A stretch of DNA of 64,000 bases from Pleurodeles waltl. Taxonomy: Eukaryota > Chordata > Amphibia > Caudata > Salamandridae. The notes under the pieces are model-generated. The model searched no databases. It was not told the origin of the DNA and worked only from the letters and a program-made list of their open reading frames with translations. How positions within the stretch are numbered: position 1 is the stretch's first letter; every line of letters begins with the position of its first letter. The stretch is from contig NC_090440.1 of NCBI RefSeq assembly GCF_031143425.1, positions 338,709,844 to 338,773,843 of the forward strand, in the 5' to 3' direction. Positions 22,158 to 33,036 of the stretch are shown here, piece after piece. A program made the translations under genes and the position numbers.

Positions 22158-23250
22158 TCACTGGATGTACTGCTGTATGATATCACTTCTGTGGTCCACA
22201 TCTTCTTCATATGCCTCCTCTTCCTCACTGTCCACAGGCTCCACCGCTGCCACAAGACCATCTCCAGGCTCATCCTCCTGCAGAAAAGGCACCTGGCATC
22301 TCAAGGCCAGGTTGTGCAATATGCAACGATGATCTGGCACACCTGTCAGATGGAGGCGCCGGAACCTGGCCTTCAGGAGGCCGAAAGCTTTCTCAGTAAT
22401 CCTCCTTGTTCGCCCATGTGCCTCACTGTAATGTTCCTCTGCCCTTGTGCTGGCATTCGTCACTGGGGTCAGTAGCCATGAGAGGTTGGGATAACCAGAG
22501 TCACCTGCAAACATCGAGGGACAACTGTTAGACACACACTAACCCTTAAGGGACAACCCCATACCCATCACCAACATATACTGGATGGGGACATTGGGCT
22601 CACCTATTAGCCACACCCAATGCCTCTGGAGTTGAACCATCACATATGGGATGCTGCTATTCCTCAAGATAAAGGCATCATGCACAGAGCCAGGATACTT
22701 GGCACACATGGGAGATGTACTGGTCAGCCAAACACACCATCTGCACATTCATAGAGTGATAGCTTTATCTATTCCTGAACACCTGTTCGTTTCTCCGGGG
22801 GGGACAAATGCTACATGTGTACCATCAATAGCACCAATGATGTTGGGGATATGTCCCAGGGCATAAAAGTCAGCTTTCACTGTGGCCAAATCCTCCACCT
22901 GGAGGAATACGATGTAGCTGTGCATGTGTTTCAGCAGGGCAGACAACACTCTGGTCAACACGTTTGAGAACATTGAATGAGACATCCCGGATGCCATGGC
23001 CACTGTTGTTTGGAAGGAACCACTTGCCAGGAAATGGAGCACTGACAGGACCTCCACTAGAGGGGGGATACCTGTGGGCTGGCGGAAGGCTGATATCAGG
23101 TCTGGCTCCAATTGGGCACACAGTTCTTGGATTGTGGTCCGATCACGTCTGTGGGTTAGGATAATGTGTCTGTCGTCCATTATCGCAAAGTCCACCAGGG
23201 GTCTGTACACTGGAGGATGTCTCCATCTCATGTTCATCCTCAGCGGTCGA
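22158..23250 (-). pseudogene. Harbinger B transposase (HARBI1-like DDE), two exons
   Basis: The minus-strand protein starts MNMRWRHPPVYRPLVDFA near 23246. Its first 200 residues are open: LEPDLISAFRQPTGIPPLVE and LHFLASGSFQTTVAM, then IGAIDGTHVAF with the first catalytic Asp at 22824-22826. A frame shift lies near 22745 and another near 22715. KYPGSVHDAFILRN gives the second Asp (22677-22679). A 99-bp GT-AG intron (22603-22505) splits the Gly-Asp of LIGDSGYP. Exon 2 has RTRRITEKAFGLLKARFRRL with the catalytic Glu and ends in an acidic tail with QQYIQ. This is the best preserved transposase of the three. Confidence 0.87.
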
Positions 23251-23274
23251 AGCCTGGGAGGAAAACGGTGAGCA
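23182..23274. repeat. 93-bp target duplication of the L2 insertion, left copy
   Basis: ATCGCAAAGTCCACCAGGGG ... GGTGAGCA is repeated at 26472-26564 with two differences, C at 23253 and C at 23266 against T in the other copy. It covers the first coding codons of the Harbinger B transposase and its upstream acceptor-like site. Confidence 0.93.
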
Positions 23275-26200
23275 TTTGTCAGGCCCTCTCGCCTCCCAGC
23301 TGCCACTCCCGCCCCCACCCTCCTCTCCTCTTATGGCAGCCGCGGCACGGCCGCGCCGCTGGCGCGCCAAAGGCAAGCCTGTCTGCAACCGTCCGCGCCT
23401 GGACCGCGCCGAGCGCCACCCCCCCCGGTCCACAAGACCCCTGCACCTCCAGACGTCGCTACATGGCTGACCAATTCAACGCCCTCAACCCCGGCCGCAT
23501 CACAGCATGCTCCCGGTGCTCACCAAGAAACACCCATGGACCCTTCGCATGCCGCACCTGCAGATTCACCTGCGACAGAACAACGAAACCAACAAAGACT
23601 GAAACTAACCACCTCCACTGCATACTCCTCAACACCCGCTCCACACACAAGCACACCATTGAGCTCTGGGACCTGCTCGACTCCACCGCCCCAGACGTAG
23701 CCTTCCTTACCGAAACCTGGTGGAACGACTCCTCGGCACCCGACATCGCAATAGCCATCCCGGACGGCTACAAGATCATCCGTAGGGACCGCAAAAACAG
23801 AATCGGAGGAGGCATAGCCATCGCCCACAAATCCTCCCTCAATGTCAACACCCACACCGACGACTCCCTCCAGACCGCCGAACACCTACACTTCCGCATC
23901 CACACCAACCCCAACACCACTCTCAGAGGAACGCTCATCTACAGACCCCCCCGGACCACGAGCACCATTCAGCGAATCTCTCGCCGACCTCACCAGCACC
24001 CACGCACTCACCTCAATGGATTACATCCTCCTCGGGGACCTAAATTTTCACCTGGAGAACAACACCAACTCCACTACCCTGATCGACAACCTCACCAACC
24101 ACGGCCTCAGACAACTCGTCAAAACACCAACCCACATCGCCGGCCACACGCTTGATCCCATCTTCTCCTCAAGCGTCCACGTCACCTTCAACCATACCAC
24201 CGTACTCCACTGGACCGACCACCACTGCATCCACTTCACCTACAAGAAACCTACCAAGCACCACCGCACCCAACAACCACCCTGCCGATACTGGAGCAAA
24301 GTTACGGAAGACCAGCTTACCAACGCCCTCGCCCAGAACCCACCCCCAGATCCCACCGACCCAGACACCGCCGCCAACAACCTCACCCTGTGGATCAACG
24401 TCTGCGCCAACACCCTCGCGCCACTCCAAAAATCCACCGACAACCAAGCCAGAAGAAAAGCCACCTGGTTCACCGACGAGCTCCTAAATTCCAAACGCCA
24501 CTGTCGGAAGCTAAAAAAGGAATTGCTCCTCAAATGCACACCTGACAGCCTCTCATCCCACAAGGACGCCACCCGCAAGCACCACCAACTCATCAGACAA
24601 GCCAAACGATCCCACTTCAAAGACCGCCTGGACAACAACGCACACAACAGCAAAGAGCTCTTCAACATCGTGAAAGAACTCTCCAACCCCAGCGCCAACA
24701 TCAACGACATCCATCCATCCCAAGAACTCTGCAACGCACTGACCACCTTCTTCCACCGGAAGATCACCGACATCCACGACAGCTTTGACGCCACTCCCAC
24801 GCCAGACCCCACCCCCGAACACTCTACCTGTGCAAACCACCTGACCTCCTGGACCAACGTGAACGACACAGAGACACGCAAGATCATGAACTCCATCCAC
24901 TCAGGATCTCCGTCAGACCCCTGCCCTCACAACGTATACAACAAAGCGGACTCCACCATCGTCCCCCAACTACGGAAGGTCATCAACATCTCCTTCGAAA
25001 CAGCGACATTCCCTGAAAAATGGAAACACGCCGAAATCCGCGCCCTCCTCAAGAAGCCCAAAGCAGACCCCAATGACCTCAAGAACTTCCGACCCATCTC
25101 CCTGCTCTATTTCCCAGCAAAGGTGATTGAAAAAATCAACAACACACAACTAACCAGCCACGTCGAAGACAACGGCATCCTAGACCCCTCCAAGTCCGGC
25201 TTCAGACGAAACCACAGCACCGAAACCGCCCTCCTCGCCGCCACAGATGACATCAGACTCCAAATGGACAATAGCGAAACATCAGCCCTCTTCCTCCTGG
25301 ACCTTTCTGCCGCCTTCGACACAATCTGCCACCGCATCCTGAAATCACGCCTCCACGAAACCGGAATTCAAGGTAAAGCCCTCGACTAGATCGTCTCATT
25401 CCTCTCCGGCAGAACCCAGAGAGTCCGCCTCCCCCCCTTCTGCTCCGGAGCCACCAACATCATCTACGGCGTCCCCCAAGGCTCATCCCTCAGCCCGACG
25501 CTGTTCAACATCTACATGGCACCCCTCACTCAAGTGGCCTGACAACACAACCTCAATATTCTCACCTACGCCGGCGACACCCAGCTCATCCTCTCACTCA
25601 CCAAGGACCCCCACACCGCCAAAACCAACCTCCACGAGGAAATGAAATCCATCGCCGAATGAATGAGAAACAGCTGTCTGAAACTGAACTCAGACAAGAC
25701 GGAGGTCCTCATCCTCAGACCCACCCCCTCCACCTGGGGTGACTCCTGGTGGCCCACTGCACTAGGAACCCCGCTGACACCGTCCCACCACGCTCGCAAC
25801 CTGGGATTCATCCTCAACTCCTCTTTCACCTTGTCTGAACAGGTCAACGCAGTTTTCTCCTCATGCTACAACACACTCCGCATGCTCTGCAGAATCTACA
25901 AGTGGATCCCGACAGAAACAAGAAGAACAGTGACACAGGCCCTTGTCAGCAGCAGGCTGGACTACGGCAACGCACTCTATACAGGCATACCAGCAAAAGA
26001 CCTACTACGCCTCCAACGTATCCAAAACCCCTCCGCCCGGCTGATCCTCAACGTACCCCGCCACAGCCACATCTCCCACCACCTGAGAAACCTTCACTGG
26101 CTCCCCGTGGACAAAAGGATCACTTTCAAGCTTCTTACCCACGCTCACAAAGCGCTCCATGACACCGGACCACCCTACCTAAACAACAGACTCAGCTGCT

Positions 26201-26471
26201 ACACCCCCACCAGTCAGCTCCGCTCCACTAACCTCGCCCTCACCGTCGTCCCCCGCATCCGAAGAAAGACCTCCAGCGGCAGATCCTTCTCATACCTCGC
26301 CGCCAAAACCTGGAACACCCTCCCCACCAACCTGCGACAGACTCAAGACCTACTCACCTTCAGAAGACTCCTCAAGACCTGGCTCTTCGACCAGTAACAC
26401 CAGCTCCCCCCGCGCCTTGAAACCCTCACAGGTACGTAGCGTGCTTTATAAATTCAATGATTGATTGATTG
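23275..26471 (+). mobile_element. L2-type LINE, near full length
   Basis: A 3.2-kb non-LTR retrotransposon between the two 93-bp duplications. The 5' end (23275-23462) is GC-rich and could hold an internal promoter. One large reading frame encodes an AP-type endonuclease and a reverse transcriptase. The 3' end is CGTGCTTTATAAATTCAATG followed by a short TGAT repeat (26455-26472), the kind of microsatellite tail known from the CR1/L2 group, rather than a poly(A). It is inserted in the first coding exon of the Harbinger B transposase. Confidence 0.88.
23463..26397 (+). pseudogene. L2-like LINE polyprotein: endonuclease and reverse transcriptase
   Basis: Starts MADQFNALNPGRITACSRCS with a small Cys-rich segment (CSRC, then CRTC). 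The endonuclease follows (LHCILLNTRS, FLTETWW, then DYILLGDLNFH). The reverse transcriptase shows NFRPISLL, SGFRRNHSTETALL and LLDLSAAFDTI, with YGVPQGSSLSP downstream. The catalytic YADD reads YAGD (25567-25578). The C-terminal block has RLDYGNALY, LHWLPVDKRI and KTWNTLP, ending KTWLFDQ at 26394. Lesions: a frame shift near 23950 and stops at 25387, 25540 and 25660. The YAGD change alone would abolish polymerase activity. Confidence 0.9.
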
Positions 26472-26564
26472 ATCGCAAAGTCCACCAGGGGTCTGTACAC
26501 TGGAGGATGTCTCCATCTCATGTTCATCCTCAGCGGTCGAAGTCTGGGAGGAAAATGGTGAGCA
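26472..26564. repeat. 93-bp target duplication of the L2 insertion, right copy
   Basis: Second copy of 23182-23274, joined directly to the TGAT tail of the LINE on its left and to Harbinger B sequence (GAGGGTCATATTCACAC) on its right. Confidence 0.93.
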
Positions 26565-26973
26565 GAGGGTCATATTCACACATCTAATACAATAATGATG
26601 CATCTCTTCATTTACAGAACCAGTATGTGAATCCGAGAGTCAGTTGATGTGCCAATGTCTGCTGAGATGCAGTTAGGTGCCATCGCCTGTGCCTCCCTGA
26701 AATGGCTGCTGCATGACCTGTGGAAATGGGGTAGGTCTGCTGGCGTTGTGCGCCGTTGCGGTTGGTGGTTGACCACCGCCGCGCAATTTCTTATTGATTA
26801 TCATTGGGCCCTATGGGTTCGAGGAGCCAATGGCAATGTATGCCGGTGGTGACGGTACGCACCTTCGCGGACGTGACCACCATTTTCTATCTATTCACTC
26901 ACTTGCTACCTGACCTTCAATAGGAGAGGACCTACACTGCAAGTGTTGCTGTGACCTGTGTCTGGAAGCGACA
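26565..26973. promoter_or_regulatory. Head-to-head intergenic region of Harbinger B
   Basis: Separated from the transposase start by the L2 insertion. It contains ATCATTGGGCC (26799) and GAGCCAATGGCAATG (26823), two opposed CCAAT boxes as in copies A and C, and a GC-rich CACCGCCGCGCAATTT stretch. Likely the former shared promoter of transposase and Myb2. Confidence 0.4.
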
Positions 26974-27567
26974 ATGGCTTATGTGTCTGGGGAAAGGGCC
27001 CCTGCCTTCACTGCGGAGGAGCTGGAGAGACTTGTGGATGGGGTCCTACCCCAGTACACTTCACTCTCTGGTCCTCCAGACAAACAGGTGAGTACAATGT
27101 AGCATGATGCGTGGGACATGAATGTATGGAGTGCTGTGTGTAAGCCACATGTAGGGGTGCTGAGGTGTCCTAGGCAGAGTGCTGCATGTATGGTGGTCAA
27201 TGTATGTGCATTAGTGGATGGGAGGGATATGGTAGGCCATGAGTGTGACAGTCCGGACAGTATAACTAATCCCTTTTCTGCTGTCTTTTTCCTGCAGGTC
27301 AGCACCCATCAGAAAAAGGGTATTTGGCGTGCCATCGCTAAGGAGGTGCAAACCCTGGGGTCTTTGACAGGCAGAGCACCCACTGCTGCAAGCGGTGGAA
27401 GGACCTGCCCTGCTGGGCAAGGAAGACGGCAGAGGCCCAGCTAGGACTGGCCTCCCGATGAGGAAGGGATGCCCGTCGCACTTTGACCCCCCTGATGTTC
27501 CGCATCCTGGCGGTAGCTTATCCGGAGTTGGATGGGCGCTTGAGGGCATAACAGCAGCCACAAGGGG
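26974..27567 (+). pseudogene. Harbinger B Myb2 gene, exons 1 and 2
   Basis: Exon 1 (26974-27087) encodes MAYVSGERAPAFTAEELERL and then VDGVLPQY and GPPDKQ, ending at CAG|GTGAGT. Exon 2 starts after TTTCCTGCAG at 27298 and encodes VSTHQKKGIWRAIAKEVQTL. A frame change near 27360 is followed by the SANT third helix in another frame (KRWKDL.RWARKTAEAQLGLAS). An in-frame TAA occurs near 27550, where copy C reads through, and the exon ends at a GTGAGT donor. The fold assignment is Myb/SANT-like, related to but clearly distinct from Myb1. Confidence 0.75.
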
Positions 27568-29676
27568 GTGAGTACAAAATTCAGATTCATGATTTGGCGC
27601 GCGTTAAGGTTTTACCTGGGTGGGGGATGTGGACTGTGGGTGCCCCTAGGCCAGGGTGAACATGGCAGGGTAGGTCCCTTGTTGGGCAGGCTCTGAAGCA
27701 CTTCAAACCCAATGGTGTTAGTGGGCATGTACTACTGGACAGGGTCCTATGGGTTTCAGGTGTGCAGCTGATGGCGTTATGCCATGTCCCCCATGGGCTG
27801 GTGACTAGCATTGTAACTGGTAGTGCATGGCCTAGTGCATAGGGCAGCTCCCTGTGTGTTGTGTATACCTACGGTAGTGGTGTTGCTGGCATTGACCAAG
27901 TGTATCCTCTGTCTTCCACCCTTTTTGTTTTGTCACCCTGTCCTTGTGTGCATTAGCATCATCTGGAGGAGGAGCAAAGGCACCGGTGACCGGAGCTGCA
28001 TCCCACATGGGCCTGGAGGCCGAATCCACCGAGGGTGAGGGTAGCAGTGGGACGAGAGGGCGAGGGGAGCACCACTAGGGAGACAGGACTCCTCCTCCGA
28101 TGGAAGCTCCCTCGCAGTGGTGGACACCTCTGTGCCTACCCCAACAACAGGTACAGCTGCCTCACCCCCTACGACCACCACCCTCCCAGCAGACTCTCAG
28201 CATCTTTCCCGTGCCTGCTCGACCAGGAGGGTGGGTATCTCCTTCGCCTCAGGCACCTCATGCCCTGCCCCAGTCAGCCCTGCTGCCCTCAGTGAGGAGT
28301 CTATTGACCTCCTGAGATACCTCACTGTTGGGCAGTCAACCACTCTGAATGCTATCCAGGGTGTCGAGAGACATTTGCAACAAGCAAATGCATACCTGGA
28401 GGGCATTCACTCTGGCATGGTGGCCCAACAGAGAGCATTTCAGGCTCTGGCCTCCGCACTGATGGCAGCCATTGTCCCTGTCTGTAGCCTCCCCCTCCAA
28501 CTTCCTCTACCCAGTCCCAATCCCCTCAACCCCAGCCTATCCCAAGCAAACCTTCAGAATAGCATTCATCCAAATCAACAAACAAAAGTGGCTCAGAAAA
28601 ACACAAGCACCACAATTCATCTCACAGGCACTCACATAGGCACCATCCCCATGCAGACACACCAACATCTACTGCCTCCACTGTGTCCCCCTCCTCCTCC
28701 TTGTTAACCTCCCTCCCAGTAGTGTCTCCAGTCACACCTGCATGCACTACATCCTCATCCACTACCTCCATCACTAGCACGCCCATCACTTCACACCCCT
28801 CACTGGCAGTTACCACCCCCACATCCATGCACACGTCCCCTGTGTCCTCTACCACTGTGTCTGTGATCCCTCCTCCCAAAGTACACAAACGCAAGCACAC
28901 ACCCACCCAACAGCTATCCACCTCACAACAGGATCCAGCCCATGCACCTGCACCCAAACACAGCAGACAGACACCTCCTACAACTACTCCCTCTTCCTCC
29001 ACTCCCAAACCTTCACCCTCTTCCCACCCCAACATCCCTAAGAAGCTTTTCCTAGCCAACATTGACCTGTTCCCTACCCCACCCCGTCCTTCCCCTTGGG
29101 CCAGGGTGGCCAAAACCCAGCCCAGCACCTTAGCCACCAAGCCCACGTCCGCTGTGGTTCCTGCAGCTGTCAGAGGCTCAAAGGGGGCACCCGTCAGGCC
29201 AGCCAGTGTGCCACCAACCCCTGCCAAGTCAGAGAACATTCCGTCACCTGGCAAGGTGAAGAAGGGGACAGCATCCAGTAAGGGGAAGGAGCCACAACCA
29301 CCCAGCAAGGCCACCTCAAAGACTCCAGCTGTCAGATCCACGGTGACAGCACCATCTGCCGAGGGCAGGAAGGGGCACAAAACACCAGCCAAGGCACTTC
29401 AGCTGTCCGAGCCTGCAGGTGAAGGCCTGGCTATCAGCACAACCGCCAGCACGGACACCTGCACCACCGCAAGCACTGCAGCAAGCACTGCCACCAGCAC
29501 CACCGCAAGCACTACTACCGTCAACAGCCCCAGTGGGCAGCTGTCTGAGGCTGCAGGAGACGGGCTGTCTCCTTCCCCCTCCACTGGCAGCACCGGTACC
29601 GCCACTGCGGCCATCACCGCCACCTGCACCGCCGCAAGAACCGCTGTAAGCACCGCCATCTGCACCGCGACAGTAG

Positions 29677-30440
29677 ACAGTTTGCCGTCTGAAATTTCGT
29701 AAAACTCTGAATTGCCTGTACGCGGCATGGCAATACAACGATATCGGTCCAGCCAGCAAAAGGATTCACCCCAGGCTTTGACAGTGAACCTTCATAGATG
29801 CTTGAATTTATAAAATACAAACCTGTGAGTAGATGCGGCAATCTGCAAGTAGTGCCAAGCCTATCAGAATAAAGAGGCGCCATTGCCCCCAGACAGTCCT
29901 GATGAGGCCCTGACTGAAGAGGCCGAAATGCGTCGACAGATCTCTAGCGAGATTGAGGGTTTTGAAGTTAATTAACTCAAATATGGAATTTTACATGCAC
30001 TACATAATACCTTTGAAAAAATATATAGGTATTTGACAGCTGGGTGCAGCTAAATCCCTCTATCATCGCATTTTAGTGGATCACATTCATAATCTTGTAA
30101 CAGTAACCACAATGTAAAGAAATGATATTGGGCATAACCCTCTTTTGTTATACAGCAAATATTGTGATTTGTTTTTCTGTCATAAATGTTTGTGATGTTA
30201 TGTAAACATTTGTGTTTTGTATATAGCTATGTTATAGATCGTTCAATGATGAGCTACAGCTGACCTTTTAAAATGATTTAAATAAATAAGGGAAAGGAAT
30301 TGACCCATGAAATCAGGAGTGAGTACTGGTTGCTTAAAATAATGATTGAATTTGTCCCTACCTGTTGACCAGTTGTGTTTTTTGGCTATTATAGTACCCA
30401 GGTCAGGTTAGGGTTACAGGGTTCCCTCATTTTGGATTAT
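29677..30440 (+). mobile_element. 764-bp insertion with hammerhead motif, probably Penelope-like
   Basis: Flanked by GACAGTAG at 29669-29676 and again at 30441-30448. Removing it with one duplicate restores a continuous Ser/Thr-rich coding pattern of Myb2. It contains no long reading frame. Near its left third is a hammerhead ribozyme core, a feature known from the terminal repeats of Penelope-like retroelements, so a 5'- or 3'-truncated piece of such an element is the likeliest reading. An 8-bp duplication would also fit a hAT element, but no inverted termini are visible. Confidence 0.6.
29896..29937 (+). ncRNA. Hammerhead ribozyme core, apparently intact
   Basis: Parts in order: GTC (stem I, 29896-29898), CTGATGA (29899-29905), GGCC, an 11-base loop CTGACTGAAGA, GGCC (stem II, 29921-29924), GAAA (29925-29928), a short stem III TGCGT, the cleavage base C at 29934 (triplet GTC), and GAC (29935-29937) pairing with the first GTC. 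All invariant core bases are present. Stem III is almost without a loop, as in the minimal retroelement hammerheads that are thought to work better as dimers. Whether it cleaves cannot be known from sequence. Confidence 0.72.
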
Positions 30441-30689
30441 GACAGTAGCACCACTAGCAGCAGCAGCAACCCTAGTTGGCAGCCGTCCGAGGCTGCAGAA
30501 GAAGGGCTGGAGCCCCCCCACCACTGGCAGCACCACCAACACTACCACCACTGTGCAGCCGTAGCCACCCGCGGATGGACTGTAGCCCTGCCTCCATGGA
30601 CTATCATGCATCCTGACCACTGCAAATCTCGTGGCTCTGACACCCAGGTGAGGTACTGTGACCTGGCACCCCCCAATTGCTGCATCACT

Positions 30690-31180
30690 GGGCACAAAGC
30701 CCCCTCCAGAACCAGTGGAGAAAGTCATCTACTCACCCTATCCTTGGCAGGATGAAGCACACTGGGCACAAAGCCCCCTCCAGAACCAGTGGAGGAGGCC
30801 ATCCACTTACCCTATCCTTGACAGGATGAAGCACACTGGGCACAAAGCCCCCTCCATAACCAGTGGAGAAAGCCATCCACTCACCCTATCTTTGGCAGGA
30901 TGAAGCACACTGGGCACAAGGCCCCCTCCAGAACCAGTGGAAGAAACCATTCACTTGAGAGACTGTGGCCTTGCACTCCCCAGGACCAAGCAGTGGGCAA
31001 CCCACCCACTTGAGAGACTGGCTTTGCACTCCCCAGGACCAGGCAGTGGGCAACCCACCCACTTGAGAGACTGTGGCTTTGCACTCCCCAGGACCAGGCA
31101 GTGGGAAGCCCATCCACTGGAGAGACTTAAGAGACTGTGGCTTTGCACTCCCCAGGGCATCGCTGTGGGAATGGAGCCCC
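30690..31180 (+). repeat. 74-bp tandem array followed by related units, Harbinger B 3' region
   Basis: GGCACAAAGCCCCCTCCAGA recurs at 30691, 30765 and 30839, and a variant starts at 30913: an exact 74-bp step. From about 30950 the array changes to units with GAGAGACTGTGGCTTTGCAC and CAGGACCAGGCAGTGGG, three to four copies. These are the counterparts of the 81-bp units of copy A read on the other strand. Confidence 0.88.
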
Positions 31181-32046
31181 CTCTAGGAGCAGTGGCGTAG
31201 TACCATCTTCCAGCTGAGGTGTCCCCACTTCCCCGTCCCCCTGAGGTGCCTGTGTGTTTTTGACCTGATGCCCCTGCAGTGTTGTCTCCATTTTGAGGCA
31301 GGAGTCAAGTGTGGGCTTGACCTATGTGTTATGGTCCAGTGGGCCAAAGACTATTTTTGTCTGGACATTGTCCCTCATTTTGTACATATTGTATATATTG
31401 TACATACTGTTTATTTATTTATGAACGTATTTCTCCTAAATTCTAATATTACACTAATTTGACTTCATTCCTTTTGTCCTTGCGTTATTCCAGAGGATTA
31501 CGGGGTGTAAATGTAATGTTGTTGCATGTGTTTGTGTGTATGGTGTTGGGGGTGAGGGTGAGGGTGGGGATGTTGCGTGTTGCGTGTGTGTGTCACTCTC
31601 TTTTTCTTCACCCCGTCTACTAGGTGCTGTACTCACTGTGGTCGTCGTCACTGCCGTAGATACTCCTGATATATGAGAAGATACACCAGCATGGGCAGGA
31701 CTTGCAGCTCTGCTTCCATGGCGTCCTGGTTCTTCCTTGAGTGTCGAGAGGTGAGTGGTTTCCCTTCCAAGTACTGTTTCCGCTGTGCTTTTGATGGCGT
31801 TAGTACCGCTCCGAAAAGCTGGTGGATGGGCATGTTGTAATGGGGTGGGCGGTACATTGTCTTCCGCTTGACTGTTGGCAGTTACTGCTGCGGTGTTTTT
31901 TGCTACTGCTGTGGCGGTTAGAATGTTAAAGTGGCTGTATGTGTTGGCAGTTTCCGCCGTGGTTGTGATCCCATTTCTTTTACCGCCGGCCTATTGGCAG
32001 TATTACCGCCGGATTAACACAGACTGCCCGGGTTGTAATGAGGGCC

Positions 32047-33036
32047 TATGTTCAGGGACATCAACCTGCATAACCTGGGAGAGGACAGTACAAGTATTAG
32101 GGGCCCCAGTGAACTAACCAGGAAATTCAGCGCCTTTCTACAGACATACAAGTTGGAGTCGGTACAGACAACAACAAAAAAGATCAAACCATTGAATAGC
32201 TACTTTTATAGTTTTAACAATCAAACCACAATTGACTATGTATTCCTGAGCCAGGGTTTGAATGAAACTGCCTAGGATTTCAAAGTTGACCAACAAGCAG
32301 AGATTGACCAGGTCAACCAGATGGTGCAGTTGACCTTATCAGGAGGGAACTGTAAATGTCTACTTGCATTGGGAAAACACAATAACATGATCACCCTTAT
32401 CCATAACTAAGATAGAGGGATGGAAAAACCAATAGGAGGATTGGCATACCATGTTATAAAATTCAGATGGGATCAAAGTCTGGCCCCCTCTTGTTTCCCA
32501 ACTATCCTGCCCCCTGCAAGGGAATAGCCAACACAAATCCAAAATGGCAATGGACAACACATTGATATTTGTGGGGGAGATCCAAAAAAGCACCTAGGAA
32601 CTAAGGGCAGGACTGAGGGCAAACAAAGGCTTAAGAACAACCACTTGGAGGCTGGAGCTAGCAACGGCAGCAAAGAAGCACAACAAAAGAAAAATCCATG
32701 AGGCCAAGTGGATCAGTCTATGATCTAATAGCAGACAATAGGCAATATGTTAACACGTTATGCCATGGAAAGAGCAAAAGGGGTACCACAGTACCAGTAG
32801 AAAAATGGGTAGCTCATGCCATGACCCTTTACACTGAGACCCCAGACCATCTGCCGGACCAAAAAACACATCGTCCCAACAAAATGTAAAGGACACGGGT
32901 GAAGGGACACCATACATGAAGGTGGAATATCCAACACCGGATGACCAGATGGTAATTAGGATCCTGATGAATATTCAAAAGGGTGGGGCCCGGGCCCAAA
33001 AGGCCTGCCTGGATCCTTACTCTGAGAAGACCCTTT
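32047..33036 (+). pseudogene. LINE fragment 3: end of endonuclease domain
   Basis: Starts at the right end of Harbinger B. The frame 32048-32275 reads FRDINLHNLGED, where a GDFN-like motif is expected, and later FNNQTTIDYVFLSQGL, matching the S/T-IDY motif near the end of AP-type LINE endonucleases. It ends with a stop at 32273. Downstream to 33036 only broken frames remain (for example 32698-32889). The left part of the domain is at 2643 and 19533. Confidence 0.6.

Larger units (their letters stand above)
27957..31180 (+). pseudogene. Harbinger B Myb2 gene, exon 3 and long low-complexity tail
   Basis: Begins after a CATTAG acceptor at 27956 with an acidic Ser-rich part. The conserved segment SAALSEESIDLLRYLTVGQS then appears, followed by LEGIHSGMVAQQRAFQALAS (28260-28490). 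A very long Ser/Thr/Pro tail follows, and its longest open piece is 28683-29702. Lys-rich clusters (KVHKRKH, KKLFLANIDLF, then GKVKKGTASSKGKE) suggest a nuclear, DNA-associated protein. Thr/Ser/Ala repeats at 29440-29700 are interrupted by the 764-bp insertion and resume at 30441. The end is in the 74-bp repeat array. The tail differs from those of copies A and C in repeat type. Its function is unknown. Confidence 0.6.
19762..32046 (+). mobile_element. Harbinger transposon copy B (carries a nested L2 LINE and a hammerhead insertion)
   Basis: The termini are GGCCCTCATTACAACCC and, reversed, the same 17 bases at 32046. The flanking 3-mers are CAT (19759-19761) and TAT (32047-32049), a duplication with one change. 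Without the L2 insertion and its 93-bp duplication, and without the 764-bp insertion at 29677, the element is about 8.2 kb. Genes in order: Myb1 (20196-21678, plus), transposase (23250-22158, minus) and Myb2 (26974-31180, plus). A subterminal hairpin TACCGCCGGCCTATTGGCAG lies at 31981-32000. Broken reading frames in all genes mean it is not autonomous now. Confidence 0.87.

Noticed and set aside
23842..25389. Long open frame of 515 codons as a possible host gene
   Set aside because: It is the endonuclease and reverse transcriptase of the L2-type LINE, lying between target duplications.
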